DNA of 64,000 nt from Pestalotiopsis fici W106-1 (GCF_000516985.1 NW_006917091.1:4237022-4301021); one strand, 5' to 3'. Shown: positions 1-12,490, counted from the first letter of the stretch. The notes: a model not told the origin generated them from the letters alone. Translations and numbers: made by a program.

Positions 1-487
1 GTCCTAGGCCTGGAAAAGCTGCAAAGCGATCTGGTGTCCAAATAGAATAATCAGGGAACGATTCAGGCTCATGGTTGAGTGGTGTTGGCGTCGATGCAAC
101 AGACGAAGTAGGTGAAGAAGGTGTTACTGAAGGCGTGGGTGAATCCATTTTAGTGTTGAGCTCTTGTAGCTTCAGGTCAGACTCCCAGGTTGGCTGATAA
201 AAAAGTTTTAGGGTTCGTTTCCACACAAAACCCACCTGGAGTCATAGTATTGGCTAGCATCGGTGCCTGGGCCAGGGGCGGCAGCAAGGGTCACGATCTT
301 GGCACTAGCAGATCTGCGCAGATCTGCCATCTGTCTGCTGATCCCAGATCGTATCTGCGTCTGATCTGCTGGCACCCCAAAAGATCAGAATCTGCGTCTG
401 CTGGGTGGCCTAAAATCGCATCTGTCTGCCATCTGATCTGTTAGCAGATCTGCGGCAGATCTGCCAGCAGACAGATGGCTCACCCTG
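1..487 (-). mobile_element. hAT-like DNA transposon, 5' end (cut by window edge)
   Basis: Read on the minus strand, the sequence starts at 487 with CAGGGTGAGCC, matching the CAGGG-type terminus of hAT elements. About 180 bp follow that are crowded with copies and near copies of AGATCTGC (305-475); short subterminal repeats of this kind are known binding sites for hAT transposases. An ATG at 148 then opens a Ser/Thr/Pro-rich frame (begins MDSPTPSVTPSS) that runs 49 codons to the window edge without a stop, as expected for a transposase N-terminus before a BED finger. The other terminus lies outside, so the target duplication cannot be checked. A second CAGGGG at 273 could instead mark a short non-autonomous element spanning 273-487. 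The hAT label is inferred from end structure, not from a catalytic domain. Confidence 0.5.
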
Positions 488-1217
488 GCACTGCTTAAAG
501 CGACGGCCCTATACTGAATGAGGCAAGCAGTGTTATTGAGAAGCTTAAGTTAGTCATGGGTAGACAGCAGATGTAAGGGCAGATACTGTATACACTGTCC
601 CATCTATCTGTGGGCATAGAGGTCCCAGCTCGTAATCGTTCCCTGATGATTACGAGCATGCTCTTTATGCCATATTCGTGCAGTGGTAATATGCCATGCT
701 GTGACAGCGGAGTCGACATATACACCGTCTGGAGCCTATGCCAACGCACTTAAAAAGCTTTTAGACTGGTTGGTCGTTGATGCAACTGAACAGTGATATG
801 CAGCAACGGTAGCAGAAAAGATTGCCATCCGGCCCGTAGTGGAAGAAGGGTACTCGATCCATTCGTAACCCCGCTCATTCACCCTGGCTTCGCCATGAAA
901 TTCTTTTTTCTCTTCACCATGCCTAGTCTATTGAAGACATAGCCACTTTAGGCAAAAAAGAAACCGCTGTCGTGTAGCTTTATCGGTGAATGGATTCGTC
1001 ACAGTAACATCTACGTGCTAATTCACTGGTAAGGCTGAGGGCGCTTGCTTGCCGCTGTGGCTCCATGTCACCAATTAGGCAACATGATGCAGACTGAGGA
1101 CCGCCATCACGGCACATGCATTACACGTGTCCAAAGCGAATCAATAGCTAGAATGACTGTGTGTGGGATACGACAAGCCGAGTTGCTTCAATCTAAGTAA
1201 TTACGGGTTTCTCGCCT

Positions 1218-2650
1218 GTTGTCGTAGGAGGATAGCGTCAGCAATAGTTACGACCCAGAACCAACCCCACCGGGCTCTGCTGCATCTGTAGATCACAACA
1301 AAATCGTAAGTCAAACATGAATATTCCAACAGTCACTTTATCAACTCACTTACATGCAAGCTGCGATCGCCCTACGGCACAAAAATTCACTATCAGCGAC
1401 TCGCCCTGGAAAGTCGCAATGAATGGCTCAAGATCAACAAAGTATACGGTGAAGACTTATACGTTGGGTGCGGGATGCTCAGAGTATAACTAACGGAACA
1501 ACCTGGGGCATTAGAGAAAGAGACCCTTGGGAATTTGGAGAGAGACGGGCTCCGCCATTCACAATTCGTCTTTGGCGATCTAAGTGATCGCGAAAGGGCC
1601 ATCGGTTTGAAAACACGGGACGGCACTTTCCACCCAAGTGACGTTGTAGTCGTAGCTGATAAGCGATCATGTCAGATCTACCCCGAAATTCGCTAGACTG
1701 CAGCAGCCGCGTCATTCTCCACACAGTTGCTTCCAGAATTTTCGTACCACCTCGAGTCCTCCGCGGGCAGCATTGTGACTTTCAAAATCAACGAGAAAGA
1801 CTCGTTCCTGCGGAACAAGTATGCACTGGAGGATTTTCCCGTCTTAACGTGGGAAAACCAGCATCGAAATTTCGAAGGTAAAGACACCGGGAGTATTTAT
1901 GCATTTCCTCGGACTTCAGAAGGTCTTATCAAGACTGGGTATCGTGGGATAAAGGTATGAGTTCTCTATCTTTGATACGATTGAACACGACTAACATCAA
2001 ATGCTTCCAGTTCACGAATTTCGTGTTTGCCCCAGAAGGAACAACTTTCTCTCAAGTTGGCAAATGGTCTGTCCCGCTCCCATCTTCCGCTTGTGATGCA
2101 ATCAGTCAACCTGCTGTGGATTCAATCAGAGAATTTGAATGTATTTTTCTACCAGAGTTCGACGGCATGCCTTTCTATTCTACCAAAATGTGCTGGCACA
2201 CCGACTCTCTTAATAATTCTTTTCTGGCAAGTCCTAACATCCTGTAAATTCTCGGCACATTTGTTTGTCTAATGTCTTACCACAGGTCGCTTATGTTCCG
2301 ACGTACGCCGACAGTTCCGTTTTTGCATGCACTGGCGGCAGTGGACACGGCGCAAAGTTTTTGCCCGTGTTGGGAAAGGCTTGGATAACTAGAACGTTTC
2401 TGTCTTTTACATTCACTGACTTATTTTTGGTTATAGCATGCGGCTGATCAATTGGAGAATGGGCCTCGTAGCACATCTAATATGTATCCTCATTGGTGTT
2501 GGCGTAACCATAAACCACGGAGCGATGGTCTAGAGGAAGGCCCTGCATGCAGGCATATCAGAAGTGATATGACAGATCGAGATTCCATACAGCTGAAAAC
2601 CATATTGTCCTCATGTGAAACAGAGTCACCGTGGTGTAATTGACGATTGT
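1218..2650 (+). pseudogene. FAD-dependent amine oxidase relic (sarcosine / fructosyl-amino-acid oxidase type)
   Basis: Pieces of one protein line up with the fungal DAO-type FAD oxidoreductases that oxidise secondary amines such as sarcosine or fructosyl amino acids. In order: a remnant of the N-terminal dinucleotide-binding region near 1218; an exon ending ...DHNKI at about 1306; YQRLALESRNEWL from 1402; a TAA near 1490; ALEKETLGNLERDGL; a jump straight to GLKTRDGTFH, so the central part is deleted; another stop near 1695; SYHLESSAGSIVTFKI; YAFPRTSEGLIKTGYRG; then, after an intron at 1954-2010, PEFDGMPFYSTKMCW; and, after a GC-AG intron at 2227-2285, TGGSGHGAKFLPVLG. A further shift precedes the C-terminal LEEGPACRH segment. 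Stops, deletion and frameshifts make it non-functional. The family match is strong; the exact substrate class is uncertain. Confidence 0.75.
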
Positions 2651-3137
2651 GATTAGTAGGAAAAGGTGCATACAGCGAACCCGTATGCATTATTCTATCA
2701 GGGCCTTATGACTTCAGGGGGTGTATCAATGTGAGAGGGCGGGAGTACTGCTAGTCCGTAGAAGGCATAGCCTTAAAAGCACTGCTTGAAAAGAAAAGGA
2801 GGGGTGGGTTGGGCTAAGGGAGCGTTGAAGTGGTCAACCATGATCTTGCGGGGAAATACATTGAGCAGTGGCAACGGCACCACCTCTGTCATTGATAGTA
2901 GGCAACTTGTTCTGTTCTTGTTCTTCAAGCGACAAGAACCAGAGAAAAGATAGATATACATGTAGCGATATAGTACTTCATGATGTCACTTTGAGGTCAT
3001 CTGAGATCCCGATCCTCGCTCCTGAGCATTGTTACTGCGCACGAGCTTGGCAACCATTCCCTCTTGTGATTCTGTTGCTGTTTGCCGAAAGTCGTGCGAG
3101 AGCTTTCTTCGCGGAGCACATAGTTATCCTTATCCTT

Positions 3138-4496
3138 ATGGATTGTGCCGTGTGCAGGTAACTATGACATCTATAACAAACGTCGTACAGTCTCTCCAGA
3201 CATGTGCTGATTCAACCCATACAGTAATTGTGGGACTTCTCGCACGCCGTTATGGAGGCGGTCAGCTGCTTGTAATGCCTGTGGACTCTACTTGAAGAGA
3301 CGCCAATTACCGCGTCCACATCACCTCAAGCAACGTCGGTCGACAATAATGGAGACATCTCGGACCAGATTGTTCCAAGAAGCTCGACTAGACGCCGGTA
3401 GTCAGACAAATGAAGTAGATCCGGTAATAGGATCTTGCAAGGGTAAAGGAAGGTGTAATGGGACTGGTGGCGTTTCTGATTGTGTTGGTTGTCCGGTCTT
3501 CATCAACTTTACCTCGAGGAACACTGAGAAGCGCCCAAGTTCATCTGCCTCATTGATCGCGCATGCGAAAGGCTATGTGCTAGATGCTGACAGTGCTGAA
3601 GAGAGCCAGAAAACGTCTCAGATCCAGGATTTGACCCAAATGATCTGCCACAATTGTAAAAGCACGATTACACCATTGTGGCGACGTGATCATGGAGGTC
3701 ATACAATCTGCAATGCTTGTGGTAATCTTGAGGTCCCTAAACTTCAAGCGAAAAGTACTAAATAAATTCCAGGTTTGTACTTCAAACTCCACGAGGCGCA
3801 TCGTCCTCTGTCCAAGACAAAAGCAACGATTAGAAGGAGGACACGCCAATCATATGCAAACAGTATGAGAAAATCTGTACATTATTGGTTTCTTCCACTC
3901 AACTGGAAACAGATAAGATTGCCGGACAGTCGCACTTACCTGATATTGAGAGCGATGATCACGTTCTGCCAATACTGGCGGTTGCTCAGGTTTCCACAGC
4001 TTCCACAGCCATAAGAGGACCCGTTGCGTTTCGCCACAAGAAAAGAAATGCCGACGGGAATAATCATGACAGTACTTTTCAAACTATTGCGTCACGTACG
4101 AACAACACACGCGACGAAAGATATCAGCCGTACTTGCGGACTAAGAAATCGTTATCGAGTGATAGCAACACAAGCCAGCACAATTTTCTGGCTTTGATTC
4201 TAAGCAACGAGGATTTCAGGTCCAGTGCCGTTACAGCCAACACTTCTCAATCTGTTGGCCGATCAGAGGCCTTGACTCAAGAGCGTCAGAAATTGGAAGA
4301 TATCTCCAATGAAGACATGCAATCTCAGACAGGGAATTCAACTTCTGGGCAGGAGAAACAGCCACTTGAACTTTATTAGCAATAATAAGCAGAAGCAAGC
4401 CGTCCTAGAGAGGAAGATTTGTAGCCTGCGTCAACTTATAGCTATCAACGAGAAGGAGAGCATTAAAGCCGGCAACAAGCCCATCAAAGCAAATTG
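3138..4496 (+). pseudogene. SREA-like two-finger GATA factor, damaged
   Basis: The layout is that of the iron-responsive repressors of fungal siderophore genes (SREA/SRE/Urbs1): GATA finger 1, a Cys-rich linker, GATA finger 2, and a C-terminal coiled coil. Finger 1 spans an intron (3158-3224) and reads CSNCGT...LWRRSAACNACG; only 13 residues separate its Cys pairs instead of 17-18, an in-frame loss of 4-5 residues. The linker SCKGKGRCNGTGG...CVGCP keeps the four iron-sensing-type cysteines. Finger 2 (CHNCKSTITPLWRR...CNACG) has normal spacing and crosses an intron at 3722-3772. After it the reading frame shifts near 3840 (continuing 3885-4379) and again near 4375, where a Lys/Glu-rich helical tail ends at 4496. 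The start is uncertain. An unrecognised intron could explain one shift, but two shifts plus the finger deletion favour a pseudogene. Confidence 0.65.
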
Positions 4497-4499
4497 ATG

Positions 4500-5319
4500 A
4501 CTAGATGCCGCAACGACTGGTGCAGTAGCATGGTTTGTGATAATGAATCAATATACTACGTCAGATTACGTATGTCTGCCAGGCCTTCGTAACAAAAGCC
4601 AAGTTGTCATCCTGTTACGTACTTGAACAAGTCAAGGATAGTACAGCTGGGCCATATCGCCGATGACAGACTTCAGGGCCTGCGCTGAACGATAGTTCCT
4701 GTAGGAGTTTTGAGATGGCCGTCTTCCTTGCATGATTTATAAATTTCAGCACTAAAATTCAATATTATGCAGTAGGTAACTACAATGCCTTTGATATGTG
4801 TTCTGGGATATTTCGAATTTTCAACCAAGTTGGCAAGCGCGTCCCCGCCATTGCATATCCGACTTTATGATGTTTGCCAATTTCTATTTTATTTCTTTTT
4901 TACACGTGGAAAGGGAGGACGGCGACGAAGGCGAAAACAGATACAAGTCATATTTTCGGATTGCCATGTGGCAGTGCTCATTGTACGGCTAGCTACGCTA
5001 CAAGAATTAGACGCCTGCTTTCAGCCTGAAAGACAACAAATCATTATAAGTTCGTTAGAGGCATGTTTGGCAGGGCAGAGCAATTCGATATACCAGGCGA
5101 AGATACATTTGTGCATCTCCCCGTAGGAAGTCGGGCTGAAGATATGTAATAAGATGTAGCACACGCACCACACACAGTTCGTGGCAACTTCTCGAAAATA
5201 TGAAGGTCCCTTCGCAGACACGGAAGGGGAGAGATGGGACATGTACGGTCAGGCTGTAGATGAGTAATCAGTGACTGGGAAATACAGTACTGTACCTATT
5301 GCTATTGTCAGTCACGACT
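4500..5319. other. Intergenic stretch without recognised gene
   Basis: Mixed-composition DNA with only short frames that show no domain or codon-usage signal. A short palindromic TACAGTACTGTA lies near 5283, just before a dispersed repeat copy begins. I see no RNA gene or clear transposon end. Confidence 0.4.
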
Positions 5320-5800
5320 TGACCTTCACGCCTTTTTGTGCTCTCTGAATATTTTCAAGCGGATTGGCCTTCAATACCTGACGGCCTGGCACTAAATTAT
5401 GGATTGTGGTCTTGAAAATGTGACCATATTGGTCCCACGCTTATCAATACTAGGGCCTCTCAGGCCTTCGAGGTACTGTAGCAGATTTATCCCAGGCTCT
5501 AGGTTTTGAGGCTGTGCTCAACAGTCTGTAGACGCTGGGATACTCTTCTGTGCCATGAATACTCTTCTGTCCTTCGGACAACAAGGATTCTCTTTCGAAA
5601 TTGCATACATGTCGTGGAGCTCCCCTGACTCTCGTGGTTGAATGCACCAAACTGCGGGGACATGACTATTGCAACGAAATGGCAGCACAGGCGACGATGG
5701 TGGACGGATCCCGCGCCTCCATGACACTGCCAGCATTGGCTGAAGAACTTCCACTCACGCGACATGCTCTCTCCAATGAATTAGACTAAATGTACTTACC
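5320..5800 (+). repeat. Dispersed repeat family Rm, copy 1
   Basis: Two blocks match other parts of the window. Bases 5335-5560 resemble 60225-60440 (shared words include CCATATTGGTCCC and CAGGCTCTAGGTT), and 5576-5790 resemble 59037-59262 (shared CCTTCGGAC, GTGGAGCTCCCCTGACT and GGATCCCGCGC). Between them sit only two degenerate copies of the 18-bp GGGATACTCTTCTGT unit that is expanded into minisatellites in the copy near 59 kb. No transposase is visible; frames through it are not conserved as protein. It is probably a non-autonomous element. Confidence 0.7.
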
Positions 5801-7214
5801 ACAGCGTATCGACCATACATGCTGAAAGCATTGAAAGAGCATGATATAGGTTGGAGACTCACAAGTGTGCAGCTGCCACCACGCGGACGAGCTTTGAAGT
5901 CTCGATATGGAACGTCCCGGCTAGCCTTTCGGATCCTGGTGTCATCGAAGTAGCCGATGCATCGCCGGTAGACAAATACAATATGGTCATGGGAACACCT
6001 GACTCATGAGTCATGTCACCAGCACCAGGTGATAGACAGGTTAGTACTTGGCTGTTGCCAATGCCTAGAAATACTCCTCCTCCCAAATTTTCGCTGACAG
6101 CTGAGCCAGGACATATCCAGGACTACCACCATAGAACAAGACATTGGACCAAGTGTAGAGACAAAGACAAACGAAGGGACACAAAAGCACCAACATGTAT
6201 GCGACCATGGCTGTCCGGGTCTAGTGCATGTGAGGACAAAGTCCGGACGTTCAATGACCGATGCGGGCATGGAAAAATGACAAAAGGCTATTGCCCACTC
6301 AAATAAGCTAAGTAAAAGGTGTTGGGATCATGTATTTGATTCAGAAATTGGCTATGCTTTCGTCAGTGTGTAGCTAAGCTATACAGTACAACTAGTGCTA
6401 GCAATCCGGCAAAGTGACGGCGGGTCTTCCACACGTCTCCCGTTGCTTGCATCCTTCCTATATTTACGAGCTTAAGGAGACTATTGTCTCAGAACTACAT
6501 TTGTGTGCACGAATCATACTTGGAATTGTGTTCAGTTCCATGCCGGGATATGGCAAGCGTTTAGATGGGTACATAGACGCATATTTCGGCTTGGTGCCAG
6601 TTGCTCGCTTGCTCAGCACCACAAGGCTGAGACCGAGTTATTCATCACCTTGTTAAAAGAGGCAGTCAAGCTGGACGAGATGCAGTACGACCGGACAAGG
6701 TACAACCAGGGCAAGAAGACTTCACGGACCCGACACTATTTGAACAGGGTACATTGCACAATTGACTATGGGGTACTAGCATTGGGCTGTTGTCGAATAT
6801 CGAGTACTTAGTTCTTAGAAAATGTTGAGAACAAGCGGAACAAGCTGGATATGAAGTTTGCGCCAAAGAACAAATGTTCGAAGCAATCAAAGTGTCTTCT
6901 CCGGAATTTGAGGCTTTGGTCTCGGCTAGGAGCTGCAAATATCAGCATAGTGCCGTAGCGGTTGCTTAGTTCTAGCCTCACTATGCAGCCCGAAGTCCAA
7001 TACTCGGTATCATTACAATGTCTACTACTACGAGGCGGTGCATTTTGTCAGCTTCGTAATCGCTACTGAGTAACGCCGTACCAATCTACACCCGGTGCAT
7101 GGCTGTGAATAATGTAAGTAACTCATTAAGGTACTAACTATATCTAGCACGACTCTTAAATGCACTTTGCAATTTGCTACTAATCATCGAGTCTGCGTTT
7201 CTGCTCACGACATA
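5801..7214. other. Intergenic stretch without recognised gene
   Basis: Only short, overlapping frames on both strands and no recognisable domain. A Cys-rich frame near 6150-6300 has no family I know. The right end is the downstream side of the JmjC-like gene. Confidence 0.35.
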
Positions 7215-8414
7215 TCAGGCGTGAACCTTCCAAGCTTTCCCACAATGGTGGCAACTCAGACCACACAATTTCTTGAGCTTAGACAATTCAGTACATTTGC
7301 ACTTGCCAAGAGTCTTCCACCTTGGACACAGAGTTTGAAAGGCTTCTGTTCTAATGTCTTGGTGATCCGAGCGCAATGCCATGATCAGCGCTTCAAAAAG
7401 CGGTATATCCCCGTCCCTTCCCATCTTGAACGCAGCAGAGTGGAGATCCCACACGGCTGCCGATACTCCCAGACAAGAGGCTGTTGTATATTCAAAACCT
7501 GGCACGACGCCACCGCGCAAAGTCAACGTCGCGTGCAGGCAACCCGGTGGCAGCTTGATGGCCACGCCGTCAGTCGTGATCAGAAAGACTCCTCTCTCAA
7601 GCTTGTCGTGAAGCCGGATGAAAATATCGTTTTGAGCGCATTCCTTAGCATATAATCGACGATTCTCGTCGGTTAGAGGGTATGTTGCCCAAAGCTTGAC
7701 GCAGCCGCCGTGCGATGTCGTCACGACATGCTTGCCGTGGTCTGGAGATAAATTAGTTGATGGTCTAGCTCCATGGGACGTTTCCTTACCAATATGCAAA
7801 TCGACGAATGTGTACTTAGGCGTGACGTTAATGCTAGTCAAGATGTCATTGTCCATATAGTATGGATGCGTCCCGATGAACCTCTCCGGCATCCTCATCT
7901 GGGCGACGGAAGTACTCATATTGGTAGCATAGTAAGTCGATGAAGCATCTGGATCTCGAAGCTGTTGCAAGACCTTGATGAAAGGCGCATCCTCGCAAGG
8001 AACATGTGGCCTGCCCCGAACATAGACTTTTGTTTATCTTGTGTCGAACTCATGAACAAGTTCGTTGAGCTGGTCGTCGTAGGCAGGCTTCTTGGCCCAA
8101 CATTCGCTCGCGGGGTAGATGGCAGGGGCATTCTGGTAGAGATCTTGCCGCGAACGAGCAGCTTCCGGTGCTGGAAGGGTTGTGAGTCCTTCTGATCGAC
8201 GGATCGCAGATCGAAACGCCGCCGTTAAGGGCGCCAACGGTCCCTGTAATATGTCGAGGACCTCCTCCATGAGACCTTCTAACTCGAGTTCTTGTTTCGC
8301 TTTTTGCGTATGGCGTTGAATATGCCGACCCCAGTTGTTTTTGCCTACCTTTTCGACTCGTGCGGCGCAATATGGACAAATGCTAGGCCATTTTACAGTT
8401 CCTCCTTTCGGCAT
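7215..8414 (-). pseudogene. C2H2 finger / JmjC-like protein with one internal stop
   Basis: One minus-strand frame runs from the ATG at 8414 to the stop at 7215, with a 48-nt intron at 7742-7789. The N-terminus carries a C2H2-type finger (CPYCAARVEK...HIQRH). The C-terminal half resembles fungal JmjC/cupin-like proteins, Fe(II)/2-oxoglutarate oxygenases that act on proteins or chromatin: VDLHIDHGKH contains an HxD iron motif whose Asp codon is created by splicing, then GGCVKLW, and LPPGCLHATL supplies the distal His. A Cys-rich tail (CKCTEL...CGLSCHHC) ends the protein. An in-frame TAA at 8034-8036 (codon 127) separates finger and JmjC parts; the frame is otherwise open on both sides for 383 codons. 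Removing it by splicing would need a 39-nt intron with a poor donor, so a recent nonsense mutation is more likely. Confidence 0.65.
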
Positions 8415-9399
8415 TTTGCAGGAGATAAGAAGAGGGCACTAAGCTGCTGTGAAAGACTGCAACGGAAAGGGTCGAAAGTATCAATTGCTTATGCGTTAGA
8501 AGGTGAGGATGGGGGAGGACGGGAGAGGATGGATCTGGGTGGGGTAGTGACCCCGCTTTGAGCCACTAGAGGAAGGGGGGGCGGGCGGGAGTTGGTCAGC
8601 TTCTGCCAATTGATATAAATTTCGAAATAGTTTCTCTAATGCAAGCCCAAATAGATGACCGAGGATTACTAAAACACTGAAATTATAATCAACATAGTGT
8701 CACTAGACGACGAACGTAGCTGTATTGCAGCCAAGTAGCTGAATTCTGTTTGCGGAAATCGTAGTGAACTTACTGTGCATGATGCATAAAAGTATGTTCA
8801 TAATCTCAGCATCATCAATGAAGAGCTCGATAGCATCTCAGGTACTGTCGTGCGTAATGGCAAAGCTGGTGGAGGATGACTGCTCCCAAGACTTTCTGAA
8901 GACTGTCCAGAATTAATTGCGTCAGCTTTGATACGAAAGTTGATCGAGCGCCTCGATCAACAGCGTCAGATTTGTCTTGATAGGAGAGGCTCGTTGACTC
9001 AGAAATATTACAAGTATGAAGAAGTCTGGCGACCTAGGTACGGCAGCTGTGGTCAGCATTACAACCTCGTCACGTTATCAAATATATGTAACGCAGACCA
9101 CGAGGAGACGCATATCTGATGAAAGGTTATACGGGATAATGGTTAGCATTGAAGATATGTAAGCGGCGCCGAATGTTATTGATACAAATCGAGAGAAGAC
9201 GACGACACGGCGCTATATCAAATCCAATTTTACGGTCCAGATCTCTAACTGCAGATAAACACAGGACAAGAAGAAATTGTTACCAACCGCATATGATGGA
9301 TACGATCAAATTCAATCAATCGTATCATTCATTTAACAAGTGGATAAATAACTAACTGGTCATAGGCGGGATTCTTAAAGATCATGGCCTCGTAATAAT
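8415..9399. other. Upstream region of the JmjC-like gene; no gene seen
   Basis: Contains a G-rich purine stretch (about 8505-8595) just upstream of the JmjC-like start, then low-complexity DNA with only small frames. Nothing else is recognisable before the RIP-degraded block. Confidence 0.4.
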
Positions 9400-11745
9400 G
9401 CGCGTGCTGCCGGGAAGCATTATGCTAACCGACCAGCCCTTTATTTTATAAACCTCTTCGGCGATTTTATATAGCCAAATTATAAGAATAACAAATAGCT
9501 AGAATTCATATTTTTTATATTTTAAAATCTTTAATCCAAATTCCTAAAACTATTAGCTACCGTACCCGTTACTAGCGGTAAACTAAGCGTAAGCCAGGGA
9601 TAAATATATTATAGCCGCCGTAAACCCGGTAGTAAATTTAAGCATATTTATATTTTATACCTTTTAAAGCGCTAACGTTTATTAGTGCGCCGCTTTTTCG
9701 CGGTTAATCCCTAAATAAACGATATAGGCTACGGCAAAAATTATACGCATATATAATTATTAGTCGTAAATATTATCCAATTTTTAAAATTTATAATTCC
9801 GTAATTTTTTTAATACCGATTGCGCCGTAATAAGTTTTTTAAATCCGATATTGCTTTTTACGGACACTAATAATAAACGTCGGAAATCACGGCGTATTCG
9901 TCCCGGTTTATTAGCGCTATTAAATTCTGGCTCGAGCATTTCGAGAGCTTTTACGTATTTTTTTATTTTATAATATATATCCGCGAGTTTAGCGACTAAA
10001 AAGCATCGTAAAATATTACGTATAGGCTTAAATAAACCTAACGCTATAAATTATTTAAAAAACGCCCTAGCTATATTAAAGTCTCCGATAAACTAAAAAA
10101 ACCTTACCGTTATGCTTTAAAATCTAAATATTACTTCGTTTTTAAAAATAAATAAAAGTAATTTAGCTTTTTATTTATAAATAATAAAAAGTATATTATT
10201 ATTAAAGCATTTAATTTTATTTTCGATTTAAGAAATATAAAAGCGCTTTTAAAATATATAATCGCGGCGTATAGCTGGCTACGGGGCACGCCACAAAAAT
10301 TTGCGTATTTACGCCTCGGATTTAACGGAATTTCTATTATTACGATATAATATGCTTTAAAAAAATATGACAAAAGCCTAGAAATAATATAATATCGATT
10401 TTCGCATAAATGCTTTAACCTATTTTATAACCCTACGCTAAATAGCGACCGAGTTTTTTTCGGCAAAATAGAGAATTACCTTAAAAATTTAAGACTTATC
10501 CGAATTTAATATTTTATATATTTTAATAGCGTTATTTAATATCGTCTGAATTATATTTTTAAATAGGATAAACCTGCCAAATAAGCGTGAAAAAAAAATT
10601 AAAGATATAATAACTAGGTTATATTAATTTATATTATTTTTATAATATAATAAGCAAGCAAAGTATAATAGCTTTAACGCTACCGATTTTAGCTTATTTA
10701 TAATTTCCGGGGTCACGATTTAGGAAAAAAATAATCTAAAATCCGGACGTAAAAATTAAGCGACCGTGCTATCCTTTAAAATATGCGTTATAATATAAGG
10801 GCTAAATGCCATTAAGGAAAATATTATCTTATCTAAGAAAAAGTTTATTACGTTATTTAGAAAACTAAAGTCTACCGTATCGATATTCTTTATTTTTTTA
10901 TAAATATTCCACCGATGCTAGGAAAGGCGGATGCTTCTAAATAAAACGGTGGGAATTTTAAAGCTATCGAGCGCATAAAGCAGGAGCAAAAGCTAATCCG
11001 AGCCCGGAAAAATATTAGCATAATCGGTAATAAAATTATAATATAATAATTAAAGGGAAAAATCTAATAATTATAAATAAAGCAATTTAAAAAAATAATA
11101 TATTATACGATGTAATTAACCGTATAATTAACCAAAAATTAAGCGTTATATAAACCCTATATAATATTTAAATTATAAAAAAAAATAGCTAAATAGCTGC
11201 TCGTTATTTATATTTAAATATCTTTTATATTTATATAATATTAAGTATTTATTTTCTTTTTAAAAATATATTTATTTACGTCGAATGCGGGATTTCTAGC
11301 GGGAACTAAAAAATCGCCCCGAAACCACCGAATTTGCGAGCGAGCTATATATATTTTCTCTTAAAATTGCGAATATTAATATAATTAAGTTATCTTAAAA
11401 AGATATTTGCGATAAAAATAGGCACGGACGCTTAAATATTTAATTTAAACCGGAAAAATATTACGACGCAGGCAAATCGCCGCCGTAGCTCGGCGTAAAC
11501 AAAGTTATCGTTAAAAATAATCCAAAAACCGTTAATATCTCCTCGGAATCGCTTATATACCTGGTCGACAGGCGCAAAATTAATAAATTTAATAAAAAAA
11601 ACCTTATTTATCCGCTAATTGCTAAAGATAATACAATATTACACGTCGCGGCAAAAAAATCTAGATTAACCCAAAAGGGCAACCAAATATTATAAGTGCG
11701 AATTTAGAGCAGGGATCAGCTTTTTAGCTTAATCCTCGTTAAAGG
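9400..11745. mobile_element. RIP-degraded repeat block, element type unknown
   Basis: About 2.3 kb of very A+T-rich DNA with abrupt edges. TpA is abundant, CpA and TpG are rare outside GCAA-type contexts, and CpG is still present, as expected from RIP acting mainly at CpA. Every frame is closed by TAA/TAG except a chance 80-codon minus frame at 10131-10373. I found no terminal repeats by eye and no reverse transcriptase or transposase motif, so the class is open. It does not resemble the copia elements at 44-55 kb. Confidence 0.7.
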
Positions 11746-12236
11746 TCTCCGCTAAGCGGTAAATCGAGGTGCAAAGACATGTTCCTATGGCGCAAAAGTG
11801 CAACAGCAAATCATCGCCGACAGAAACCTGTGTGATCTCGAATGGTTTGCGCGTTTTACTCAGGGTAAGACCGAAGTGTATAGTTAGCACTGTGTAGTAC
11901 TTTGGCTTGGGGCCCAGGTGACACGATGCCCCACCTGACCCGGGCCACTTGGGATGATTTTGTGTCGATCGTCACTCTGATCCGGCTCGTACACTAAACT
12001 AGTGGGTCTCTGTCGGTTAGCACCCTCTCCTAGAATGCTGGCAATTCAAGAATACAATCGTAGTAAAGGTACAAAGATCCAAGCACAAAGGCATTCGGAT
12101 TAGTCGAAGCACAATTATCGTCTTCATACTAAAAAAGGCAGCAGCTCTAACTTTCTACGAAGTCTATATCTTTGTATGCATTTGTGCCATGCACAGGCTG
12201 TTTGAGTTGTGGGCGCTTGCTTCTCGAAGCTTCTTT
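11746..12236. other. Spacer without recognised gene
   Basis: Normal-composition DNA between the RIP block and the HET relic. No supported frame, RNA gene or repeat seen. Confidence 0.35.
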
Positions 12237-12490
12237 TTACAGCCCTAGTGAGAGGACTCTGGAAGGAGCTTGTATGAGCGTACGAAGACCCCAACGATTC
12301 AACAGCTCTGATATCTCAAAGCCTTGTGTCTTTTTACTTAACGTTACCGTGTGCATCATGGTGTCTACCAACAATCTTGTGTATATTGGCGCTATGTAAA
12401 CGTCGAATATGCCTAACAGGCAGTACGCGGCGTCTTCCAACTCAGTAGTCTGCCGGCTGCTCGACCAGTGCATTCGGTGTAGTACAGCGG
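12237..12490 (-). pseudogene. HET-domain protein fragment
   Basis: The minus frame contains MHWSSSRQTTELEDAAYCLLGIFDV, cut here as RQTTELEDAAYC and LLGIFDV, the hallmark C-terminal part of fungal heterokaryon-incompatibility (HET) domains (consensus like RxTTRxEDxAYCLLGIF). The normal continuation (LPLLYGEG) is lost and replaced by unrelated sequence, and the upstream part of the domain is not recognisable in 12490-12840. HET proteins trigger cell death after fusion of incompatible hyphae; this fragment cannot do so. Confidence 0.65.

Noticed and set aside
45..649. 14-bp inverted match between 50-63 and 636-649 as transposon ends
   Set aside because: A 14-bp match is expected by chance in 64 kb, and the first copy lies inside the hAT coding frame.
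4785..5126. 113-codon ORF
   Set aside because: No domain, low-complexity basic stretch, no splice or homology support.
7167..7655. 162-codon plus-strand ORF
   Set aside because: Antisense shadow of the JmjC-like gene.
10131..10373. 80-codon ORF in the RIP block
   Set aside because: Composition follows the A+T-rich block and no motif is present; likely chance.
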